Shown here piece by piece: positions 1-5,750 of a stretch of DNA of 5,750 nucleotides. The stretch's first letter is position 1. The number at the start of each line of letters is the position of its first letter. Location: NCBI GenBank assembly GCA_022729615.1, contig DZAQ01000083.1, forward strand, positions 1 through 5,750, given 5' to 3'. Position numbers and translations under genes: made by a program. The notes beneath the pieces are model-generated. The model saw only the letters and a program-made list of their open reading frames with translations. It searched no databases and was not told the origin of the DNA. The DNA is from Sulfurovum sp. (lineage in GTDB: Bacteria > Campylobacterota > Campylobacteria > Campylobacterales > Sulfurovaceae).

Positions 1-14
1 TAGTCTAGCTCATC

Positions 15-37
15 TACAAATATAGCACATATTTGTA
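15..37. repeat. Perfect 9-bp inverted repeat upstream of the DUF255 gene
   Basis: TACAAATAT at 15-23 is the exact reverse complement of ATATTTGTA at 29-37, separated by AGCAC. It lies 34-56 bases before the start codon at 71 and just upstream of a possible -10 box, so it could be an operator dyad for a repressor. It could also be the end of an upstream transcript's hairpin, but the stem is almost pure A/T and no T-run follows on the + strand, which makes a classic terminator unlikely. The regulator is not identifiable from the sequence. Confidence 0.45.
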
Positions 38-41
38 AATA

Positions 42-47
42 TATAGT
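42..47 (+). promoter_or_regulatory. Possible -10 box for the DUF255 gene
   Basis: TATAGT matches the TATAAT consensus at 5 of 6 positions and sits 23 bases before the ATG at 71, which would give a leader of roughly 15-20 bases carrying the AGGA ribosome binding site at 61-64. No convincing -35 hexamer is visible, which is common for sigma-70 promoters in Campylobacterota. The dyad at 15-37 would cover the -35 region. AT-rich DNA produces such matches by chance, so this is tentative. Confidence 0.25.
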
Positions 48-70
48 TAACATCACCGAAAGGAAAAAGA

Positions 71-2002
71 ATGCCCAGCCATATCCTCCACGAAGACTCC
101 CCCTATCTGCAGCAGCACGCCGGCAACCCGGTTGACTGGTATCCATGGAGTGAAGAGGCATTTGCCAAAGCCAAAAAGGAGAATAAACCGATCTTTCTCT
201 CTATCGGCTATAGCAGCTGCCATTGGTGCCATGTGATGGAGCGGGAGTCCTTTGAAGATGAGAAAATAGCAAAGATTCTCAATGAGCGCTTCATCAGCAT
301 CAAAGTTGACAAAGAGGAACGACCGGATATCGATAGACACTTCCAAAGCGTTTATCAGCTCATGCATAGGCGCGCAGGGGGATGGCCCACTTCGATCTTC
401 CTCACTGAGACGCTCAAACCCTTTTATGCCGCGACCTATATCCCTCCCGAGCCCCGCTACGGCATGATGGGCTTCGATCAGCTTTTGCGCCTTATCAGTG
501 AAAAATATACCAATGAAAAAGAGCTGCTCACCCAAAAAGCCGAAGAGATCTTAGGCTCTTTGGATCCAAAACAAAATAGCATCCAAGCGACCGAACTTGA
601 CCTCTCTCTCATCGAGCGGGTTCAAAAACAGGCAAAACAGCTTTTTGATGGCACAAACGGCGGATTTGGCAGTGCGCCTAAATTCCCGCAAGTCACGACA
701 CTTGACCTTCTGCTCGATACCTATCTGCTCACAAAAGAGAGATCGACACTTGAGATGGTACTCCACACACTCACCTCCATGACACAAGGAGGGCTCTACG
801 ACCATGTCGATGGAGGTTTTTGCCGTTATAGCACCGATGACAAGTGGCTGGTGCCGCATTTTGAGAAGATGACCTACGACAATGCGCTGCTAAGCGGACT
901 CTTTTTGAGGGCATTTGCACTCACCGGGGAGAAGCGCTATCAAGATATCGCATTTGAAACCATCGATTTTATGCTGGACAAAATGAGCGAAAATCATCTT
1001 TTTTACTCCGCAAGCGATGCGGATACGGACGGCGAAGAGGGAAAATACTTTGTTTTTGAGTACAAAGATGTACTTGAGCTATTTGCCAAAACAGGTATCC
1101 CTGCGAGTGAACAGTCAAAACTTGCTCATGCGATGGGAATCACACCGGAAGGGAATTTTGAAGGCAAAAGTATCGTGCGGCTCCAAGAAAATCTCTCTGC
1201 GGAGACTCCCTACTACCGCGAGGCGATCAACGCTTTACGCAAAGAGAGAGAGGTGCGCCAATACCCCTTTATCGACAAAAAAGTGCAGCTCTCTTGGAAC
1301 GCCATGATGATCAAATCCCTCTTCCAAGCGGGTCGCCAAGAGGCAAAATACCACCGACAAGCACTTGACTCACTTGATGCACTCACTGCCGCACTCTTCA
1401 CCAGCGATGAACTCTACCACACCACACTCATAAGCAAAACTCCGAAAATCAAAGCATTTTTGGAGGATTATGCCTTCTATTGTGATGCGCTCATCGAGGC
1501 ATACAAAAGTACCCTAGATGAGAGATATCTTATCAGAAGTATCCAGCTTGCCAATAGCGCCATCGAAAAATATTATGAAGCAGGCAGATGGAAATTTTCC
1601 AGAGGAGAGTTTGAAACTGATGCAGATATCTATGACAGCTCCTACCCCTCATCCATTGCTACGATGCTCTGCGTGCTTCTCGATATCAGCGCGCTTGCAG
1701 ATCCGATCTACAAAAAGTTCGTCTTCAAAACCTTGGAACTTCACTCCTACGACCTCATGCGACAACCCATCTCCACACCTCGTCTGTCGAAAGCAGTTAT
1801 GCGTCTTCTAAGTGATGATATTCTCATCAAATCCACTCCGCAAAAACTTCAGACACGGCTAGGCGAGATCGACTCTCTCCCCTATCCCTTCATCCACTTC
1901 AAAGCAGACAAGAGCGAACGCTACACTCTTTGCGATAGTTCAAGCTGTTTTGGCGATCTGCCTGAATGGGATGAGGTCGCATCACTCCTCGCTTCTCGAT
2001 AG
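71..2002 (+). CDS. Thioredoxin-like DUF255 protein, YyaL/SPATA20 family
   Basis: This 643-residue protein belongs to the YyaL/SPATA20 family (COG1331), whose biochemical role is poorly defined. The N-terminal thioredoxin-like domain (about residues 2-160) carries NPVDWYPW at 19-26, the redox motif C50-H-W-C53, and GGWP at 103-106 with the expected cis-proline. The rest (about 180-600) is the alpha-helical barrel typical of the family and related to six-hairpin glycosidases. Family signatures include KFPQ, DHVDGGFCRYS, VPHFEKMTYDNA, an ADTDGEEGKYF stretch and LSWNAMM. The C-terminus ends with the usual cysteine pair, C621 and C626. Length is slightly under the roughly 690 residues of Bacillus YyaL and nothing seems missing. 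The ATG is supported by AGGA at 61-64, six bases upstream. There is no signal peptide, so it should be cytosolic. A terminator follows, separating it from the iron genes. Family assignment is firm; whether it acts as a disulfide reductase, sugar epimerase or something else cannot be told. Confidence 0.95.
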   Translation: MPSHILHEDSPYLQQHAGNPVDWYPWSEEAFAKAKKENKPIFLSIGYSSCHWCHVMERESFEDEKIAKILNERFISIKVDKEERPDIDRHFQSVYQLMHRRAGGWPTSIFLTETLKPFYAATYIPPEPRYGMMGFDQLLRLISEKYTNEKELLTQKAEEILGSLDPKQNSIQATELDLSLIERVQKQAKQLFDGTNGGFGSAPKFPQVTTLDLLLDTYLLTKERSTLEMVLHTLTSMTQGGLYDHVDGGFCRYSTDDKWLVPHFEKMTYDNALLSGLFLRAFALTGEKRYQDIAFETIDFMLDKMSENHLFYSASDADTDGEEGKYFVFEYKDVLELFAKTGIPASEQSKLAHAMGITPEGNFEGKSIVRLQENLSAETPYYREAINALRKEREVRQYPFIDKKVQLSWNAMMIKSLFQAGRQEAKYHRQALDSLDALTAALFTSDELYHTTLISKTPKIKAFLEDYAFYCDALIEAYKSTLDERYLIRSIQLANSAIEKYYEAGRWKFSRGEFETDADIYDSSYPSSIATMLCVLLDISALADPIYKKFVFKTLELHSYDLMRQPISTPRLSKAVMRLLSDDILIKSTPQKLQTRLGEIDSLPYPFIHFKADKSERYTLCDSSSCFGDLPEWDEVASLLASR

Positions 2003-2014
2003 TATCTCCTCTCG

Positions 2015-2050
2015 ATATAGATCGCTCGCATGGAGGGTGATCTATATTTT
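2015..2050 (+). terminator. Rho-independent terminator after the DUF255 gene
   Basis: ATATAGATC at 2015-2023 pairs perfectly with GATCTATAT at 2039-2047, and the stem can extend inward by four more pairs (two G-U wobbles) to 2027/2035, leaving a seven-base loop. The 3' arm runs into TTTT (2047-2050). It begins 12 bases after the stop codon at 2002. The stem is AT-rich and the T-run short, so it may be modest in strength, but position and form fit an intrinsic terminator isolating the first gene from the feo operon. Confidence 0.7.
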
Positions 2051-2053
2051 AAT

Positions 2054-2068
2054 TGATAACAATTATCA
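2054..2068. promoter_or_regulatory. Fur box upstream of feoB
   Basis: TGATAACAATTATCA matches the 7-1-7 Fur inverted repeat (TGATAAT-N-ATTATCA) at 13 of 14 arm positions, the only mismatch being C at 2060. Further A/T hexamers to about 2080 (AATAATAAT) could extend the Fur footprint. It begins three bases after the upstream terminator and lies 77 bases before the likely feoB start at 2146, where a repressor would overlap the promoter. Fur with bound Fe(II) would be expected to repress the operon when iron is plentiful. The match is seen directly; binding is inferred from the family and from the ferrous-iron genes downstream. Confidence 0.88.
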
Positions 2069-2089
2069 TTTTAATAATAATCTAAGGAA

Positions 2090-2095
2090 TATTAT
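2090..2095 (+). promoter_or_regulatory. Possible -10 box of the feo operon
   Basis: TATTAT at 2090-2095 is a 5-of-6 match to TATAAT, 21 bases downstream of the Fur box, so bound Fur would cover the -35 region. Transcription would start near 2102, leaving a leader of about 45 bases. The AT-rich stretch at 2071-2080 offers an alternative -10, so the exact promoter is uncertain. Confidence 0.3.
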
Positions 2096-2133
2096 GAGAT
2101 AATCCAAAATGATTTTTAATATCAATGTGTAAA

Positions 2134-2144
2134 AAGGAAGAGGA
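2134..2144 (+). promoter_or_regulatory. Ribosome binding site that favours the TTG start of feoB
   Basis: AAGGA at 2134-2138 ends seven bases before TTG at 2146, an ideal Shine-Dalgarno spacing, and a second purine-rich AGAGGA follows at 2139-2144. The in-frame ATG at 2125 lies upstream of this site and has no purine-rich motif before it (the preceding bases are GATTTTTAATATCA). This decides the start in favour of the TTG. Confidence 0.6.
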
Positions 2145-2145
2145 T

Positions 2146-4266
2146 TTGCAAAAAATTATTATAGCTTTGGCTGGGCAGCCCAATGTCGGCAAGAGTTCAC
2201 TCATCAATGCGATCTCTGATGCGAGACTCAAAGTAGGCAATTTCGCCGGTGTCACAGTCGATAAAACTGAGGTGGAGTTCAAAATTTGTGATGAGAAGGC
2301 TTGCAAAGAGTACGAAACACACATCATCGATCTGCCTGGAGCCTACTCTTTGACTGATTTTACGCTCGAAGAGAAAGTAACCAAAAATTTTATCCAGAGC
2401 AATGAGTATGACATCATCGTCAATGTCGTTGATTCGACCAACCTTCAAAGAAATCTGCTTCTCACCACGCAGATTCTCGAAACAGGCAAAAAGGTCATTG
2501 TGGCGCTCAATATGATCGATGAAGCCAAAAAAGAGGGGATACAGATCAATGAAAAACAGCTTTCAAAAATTCTAGGCGTCCCCTGCATCAAGATAAGCTC
2601 CACGACACGCGAGGGTATAGAGGAGCTCAAAAAGCTCATTATCGAAACCTTTGAAAAAGATGAAAATCTGGCGAAAGTAACCTACAGTGATCCTGTTGAG
2701 GAGGAGATAAATGCCATCTCTGCCTTTCTTGAAGAGAGAAAATATAAAAGTGGGATTCCCTATCGGCTCCTTGCCATCAAACTGCTCCAAGAAGATCCCG
2801 CAACCTACAAAAAGATGCATGATGAGCCGATCTGGATCGAAATGCTCCCCCTCATACGCGAAGCGCTCCAGCACCTCTATCTCCACCACAACACCAAAGA
2901 TTTGGATACGATCTTTGCTGATGAGCACTTCGCTTTTGCCAAGGGTGCAAAAATGGAAGTTATCTCCCTCAAAGGGATGAAAGCAAAAAATCTAACACAA
3001 AAAATAGACAATCTTCTCATCCACAGATTTTTTGGTCTTCCGCTTTTTCTTCTTTTGATGTGGGGACTTTTTCAGCTCACCTTTGAGCTTGGTTCTGTCC
3101 CGATGGATTGGATCGATGCCTTCTTTTCGTGGCTGGGCGATCAAGCCAAAGCCGTACTTGGCGAAGGGGAGCTGGGTTCGCTTGTCGCGGACGGCATCAT
3201 CGCCGGTGTCGGCGCTGTTGTGATGTTTCTGCCCAATATTGTCATTCTTTTTATCGGGATCGCTCTTTTGGAGACCACGGGATATATGTCCAGAGTTGCT
3301 TTTTTGCTCGATGGATTTTTTCACAAATTCGGTCTTCACGGCAAAAGCTTCATCCCGCTCGTTACAGGCTTTGGGTGCTCAGTGCCTGCTTATATGGCAG
3401 CCCGTACTCTCAAAAACGAAAAAGACAGGCTCATCACACTCTTTATCATAGGTTTTATGAGCTGCGGTGCGAGACTGCCTATCTATGTTCTTTTCATCGG
3501 AGCATTTTTTGGCGAGGAGAATGCCGGAAATATGCTCTTTATCATCTACATTTCAGGTGCCATGCTAGGTCTCATCGCAGCCAAAATACTCAAAATGACT
3601 GCATTCAAAGGCGAGGATGAGCCTTTTGTCATGGAGATGCCAAAATACCGTATGCCTTCATTCAAACTTATCTGGCACACCGTCTATGGGCAGGCAAAAA
3701 GCTATCTCAAGAAGGCAGGCACTTTTATTTTGGCCGCTTCAATGCTTATTTGGTTTGCGAGCAACTACCCCAAATACCCTGCGCTTGAAGCAGAGTATGC
3801 GGCAAAAATCGGACAAGTCGCCGATGAGGCACACAAGAGTACGCTCTCCAATGAGCTTGCTCTTAAACTCCTCGAACAGAGCTATCTAGGCAAAATAGGT
3901 CACTTCTCGGAACCTTTCTTTGCGCCGCTCGGATACGATTGGCGCATGAGTATTGCCCTAGAGACCGGCTTGGCAGCCAAAGAGGTAGTCGTCTCGACAC
4001 TCGGTGTACTCTATTCGCTAGGAAGCGAGACAGACGAGACGAGCGAGGGATTGATAGCCAAAATCAAAGCAAATATTCCATTTGCCTCTGCCATCTCCTT
4101 CATCGTCTTCGTGATGATCTATCTGCCTTGTTTGGCGGCCTCCATGGTTTTCGCCAGAGAGGCGGGAGGATGGAAATACCTTGTCTATCTCTTTGTGATG
4201 ACTACGGCAACGGCTTGGATACTCAGCTTTATCGCATACCGCGTCACTCTTATGTTTTTTCAATAA
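2146..4266 (+). CDS. feoB: Ferrous iron transport protein B (FeoB), inner-membrane Fe(II) transporter
   Basis: FeoB imports Fe(II) across the inner membrane, with a cytosolic G-protein domain fused to a membrane core. From TTG at 2146 it is 706 residues. The G domain shows G1 GQPNVGKSS (10-18), switch-I T37 within VGNFAGVTV, G3 DLPG (62-65), G4 NMID (122-125) and a G5-like SS (151-152). A helical GDI-like segment spans about 165-285. The membrane core begins near H293-RFFGLPLF and has the two Gate regions, with conserved C411 in GFGCSVPA and C440 in MSCGARLP, then GLAAKEVVVSTLG and PC662LAA; the last helix ends at the C-terminus. An unusual C48/C53 pair lies between switch I and G3. No FeoC-like C-terminal extension is present. 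The alternative ATG at 2125 would add seven residues (MCKKEED) but lacks a ribosome binding site. It lies behind the Fur box and 15 bases ahead of feoA, so it should be iron-repressed. Confidence 0.97.
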   Translation: MQKIIIALAGQPNVGKSSLINAISDARLKVGNFAGVTVDKTEVEFKICDEKACKEYETHIIDLPGAYSLTDFTLEEKVTKNFIQSNEYDIIVNVVDSTNLQRNLLLTTQILETGKKVIVALNMIDEAKKEGIQINEKQLSKILGVPCIKISSTTREGIEELKKLIIETFEKDENLAKVTYSDPVEEEINAISAFLEERKYKSGIPYRLLAIKLLQEDPATYKKMHDEPIWIEMLPLIREALQHLYLHHNTKDLDTIFADEHFAFAKGAKMEVISLKGMKAKNLTQKIDNLLIHRFFGLPLFLLLMWGLFQLTFELGSVPMDWIDAFFSWLGDQAKAVLGEGELGSLVADGIIAGVGAVVMFLPNIVILFIGIALLETTGYMSRVAFLLDGFFHKFGLHGKSFIPLVTGFGCSVPAYMAARTLKNEKDRLITLFIIGFMSCGARLPIYVLFIGAFFGEENAGNMLFIIYISGAMLGLIAAKILKMTAFKGEDEPFVMEMPKYRMPSFKLIWHTVYGQAKSYLKKAGTFILAASMLIWFASNYPKYPALEAEYAAKIGQVADEAHKSTLSNELALKLLEQSYLGKIGHFSEPFFAPLGYDWRMSIALETGLAAKEVVVSTLGVLYSLGSETDETSEGLIAKIKANIPFASAISFIVFVMIYLPCLAASMVFAREAGGWKYLVYLFVMTTATAWILSFIAYRVTLMFFQ

Positions 4267-4281
4267 CCCAAAGGATAGATT

Positions 4282-4512
4282 ATGACACTTAAAATGCTGC
4301 AAAAAGGCGACAAAGCCCAGATCGACACGATCGAAGCGCCATTGGCGTTACGCAATAGATTCTATTCGCTTGGTATCAACAAAGGCGAGCGGCTCACACT
4401 CAAAGAGGTTTCTCTCACAAGGCAGACACTTGAAATAGAGATCAACGGTTCACTTCTTTCACTCAGAGAGAGTGAAGCAGAAAAAATAAATGTTATAAAA
4501 GAGGACTATTAA
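4282..4512 (+). CDS. feoA: Ferrous iron transport protein A (FeoA), small SH3-like partner of FeoB
   Basis: This 76-residue cytosolic protein has the FeoA pattern: KGDKAQIDTIEA (8-19), then RNRFYSLGINKGERL, where the usual 'R-L-x-x-LG-I-x-x-G' appears, then a beta-rich part ending LLSLRESEAEKINV, matching the family's 'LR-x-x-EA-x-x-I-x-V' end. FeoA proteins fold as a small SH3-like barrel and are thought to support or regulate FeoB. The length is typical of stand-alone FeoA. The ATG has AAGGA at 4271-4275, six bases upstream, and the gene begins 15 bases after the feoB stop, so co-transcription is likely. The order feoB-feoA is the reverse of the E. coli feoABC arrangement. No feoC is seen. 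Confidence 0.93.
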   Translation: MTLKMLQKGDKAQIDTIEAPLALRNRFYSLGINKGERLTLKEVSLTRQTLEIEINGSLLSLRESEAEKINVIKEDY

Positions 4513-4515
4513 CTC

Positions 4516-5750
4516 ATGAACACAAAACTGGCACTTTCACTGATCTGCACCATTTTTTTATCCGATTTGCTTGCGGCAGCTGAGGATACGAACAGCTCGA
4601 CCAACCTCAACCGGCCTCGCAGCGTCCGACAAGTGATGGGAGCTGATTTTTTTGATCATCAAAAATTTCAACTCCGTACCGGCTATATCTCACTCAATGA
4701 AGAGGGTGCAGAGAGTCAGGATGGATATGCGCTTGGCGGTCACTTGCACCTCTATTCAAAAGTGTGGAATGGAGTAAAACTGGGAGCAGAAGGGCTCACG
4801 GTGCTTGACTTGGGTTTCGAGCAAGATCGTGTAGATAAAAATCCCGATTTTTTCGATGCCGAAAATCGAAGTTTTATACTGCTCTCTCAAGCCTATATGC
4901 AGGGGAATTGGGGCAAAACTGAGGTGAAACTGGGAAGACAGCTCCTCGATACGCCCCACGCAGATACAGATGATATCCGTATGATGCCCAACTACTTCTT
5001 GGCTTACACGGCGACCAATAACGACATCGAAGGTTTGACGCTCTTTGGAGGCTTCATAGATCAAATGGCGGGCTGGGAAAATGGTGTCGATAGCGCCAAA
5101 TTTGTCGATATTTACGAAACTCTTGGCTCGGATGAGAGTACCAACGGTCTTGTGTTTCTCTCCGCAGCCTATGAGCCGATAGAAGATCTCTCTTTGGCTC
5201 TTTGGTATTATGGATACAATGAGATAGCCAATGTATGGTATGCCGAGGCAAGCTATGAATTTGACTTAAATAAAGATATAGGACTCACCGCATCGCTCCA
5301 ATATGACAAAGCAAGCGATACAGGCGGCAGCTATCTAGGCGTTATTGACTCCAACACTTACGGAGTAAGTATCGAAGCGGAGTTCAAAAATATAGGGCTC
5401 ACTCTTGCCGGAGCATACAACAAAGATGATGGAGATACGGGAGCAATGGGGCTTTCGCTGGGCGGAGGACCGTTTTTTACCTCTATGGAAGATCAAACCC
5501 TCGACGCGATCGGCGCACCTGGAAGCGCTTGGATGGTGGGGGCAGGATATGGCTTGGATACACTTTCAAAAGGCTTGAGTTTTGGTATTGCTTACGCCGC
5601 ATTTGAAGCCGAAGACGCCTCACTTTACGAAAGTACAGAGACAGATATCCTTCTCGAATATGAGCTAAGTGAAAATCTCATGATCACTGCCGCGTTTGCC
5701 TCAATTAAATTTGAAAATGAAACCGGCACAGATTTTCAACAATTTAGAGT
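4516..5750 (+). CDS. OprD-type outer-membrane porin, 3' end cut off by the window
   Basis: The frame is open from ATG at 4516 to the window end (411 full codons, no stop). Residues 1-22 form a signal peptide: K4, a hydrophobic stretch, then a likely cut after A20-A21-A22. The mature part is rich in alternating hydrophobic/aromatic strands typical of a beta-barrel. The OprD/Opr signature is clear: AYMQGNWG followed by KLGRQLLDTP (138-147), then DDIRMMPN, and an early GYALGGHLHLYSK. The last residues (ITAAFASIKFENE, then DFQQFRV) resemble the final barrel strands, so probably only about ten residues are missing. OprD-family porins pass small solutes across the outer membrane; the substrate cannot be read from sequence. 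The ATG lies three bases after the feoA stop, and its probable ribosome binding site (AAGAGGA, 4499-4505) is inside feoA, so it is likely co-transcribed and perhaps translationally coupled with feoBA under the Fur box. Confidence 0.9.
   Translation, partial: MNTKLALSLICTIFLSDLLAAAEDTNSSTNLNRPRSVRQVMGADFFDHQKFQLRTGYISLNEEGAESQDGYALGGHLHLYSKVWNGVKLGAEGLTVLDLGFEQDRVDKNPDFFDAENRSFILLSQAYMQGNWGKTEVKLGRQLLDTPHADTDDIRMMPNYFLAYTATNNDIEGLTLFGGFIDQMAGWENGVDSAKFVDIYETLGSDESTNGLVFLSAAYEPIEDLSLALWYYGYNEIANVWYAEASYEFDLNKDIGLTASLQYDKASDTGGSYLGVIDSNTYGVSIEAEFKNIGLTLAGAYNKDDGDTGAMGLSLGGGPFFTSMEDQTLDAIGAPGSAWMVGAGYGLDTLSKGLSFGIAYAAFEAEDASLYESTETDILLEYELSENLMITAAFASIKFENETGTDFQQFR

Noticed and set aside
53..535. 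160-codon open frame on the minus strand
   Set aside because: It lies fully opposite the conserved thioredoxin domain of the DUF255 gene, has no recognisable motifs, and reads as an antisense shadow of strongly biased codons.
2015..2050. Reading the stem-loop as a riboswitch or as a bidirectional terminator
   Set aside because: It sits upstream of the feo promoter region, so it is not in the feo leader, and there is no T-run on the minus-strand side. A simple terminator for the preceding gene explains it.
2992..3339. 115-codon minus-strand frame inside feoB
   Set aside because: It is a lysine-rich antisense shadow of the FeoB membrane helices, with no family resemblance.
3108..3620. 170-codon open frame on the plus strand inside feoB
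   Set aside because: It overlaps the conserved FeoB membrane core in another frame, and its Arg/Ser/Cys-rich translation is typical of an out-of-frame reading.
4526..4552. Possible lipoprotein signal in the porin (LSLIC, C11)
   Set aside because: The cysteine is at residue 11, in the middle of the hydrophobic core and too early for a lipobox; the A-A-A cut site near residue 22 fits an ordinary signal peptide.
4756..5251. Two minus-strand frames opposite the porin
   Set aside because: The plus strand here encodes clear OprD-type signature residues and a continuous barrel; these frames have no motifs and are shadows.

Overview
The window looks like chromosomal DNA of a Campylobacterota (Epsilonproteobacteria) species, perhaps a free-living sulfur-oxidising type related to Sulfurovum, Sulfurimonas or Sulfuricurvum. 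This is inferred from three things: the FeoB N-terminus reads like the Helicobacter/Campylobacter branch (GQPNVGKSS, VGNFAGVTVDKTE), the porin is the OprD/Opr type common in that phylum, and the genes are tightly packed on one strand at moderate GC with AT-rich gaps. The genus cannot be fixed from this window alone.

Layout: (1) 1-70 is a short AT-rich upstream region with a perfect 9-bp dyad and a possible -10 box. (2) 71-2002 is a full-length thioredoxin-like/DUF255 protein of the YyaL/SPATA20 family. (3) 2003-2145 is an intergenic region. It holds a stem-loop terminator for the first gene, then a near-consensus Fur box, then a short leader with tiny ORFs. (4) 2146-4266 is feoB, probably started at TTG. 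(5) 4282-4512 is feoA. (6) 4516 to the window edge is an OprD-type outer-membrane porin with a signal peptide, cut off probably just before its C-terminus.

The first gene is a separate transcription unit, closed by its own terminator. The last three genes form one compact unit (gaps of 15 and 3 bases) behind the Fur box. The simplest reading is an iron-repressed ferrous-iron uptake operon: FeoB is the inner-membrane Fe(II) transporter, FeoA its small cytosolic partner, and the porin may let iron or another solute cross the outer membrane. No mobile element, CRISPR array, tRNA or rRNA was seen. I found no clearly new system. The porin tied to feoBA under apparent Fur control is the point most worth following up.
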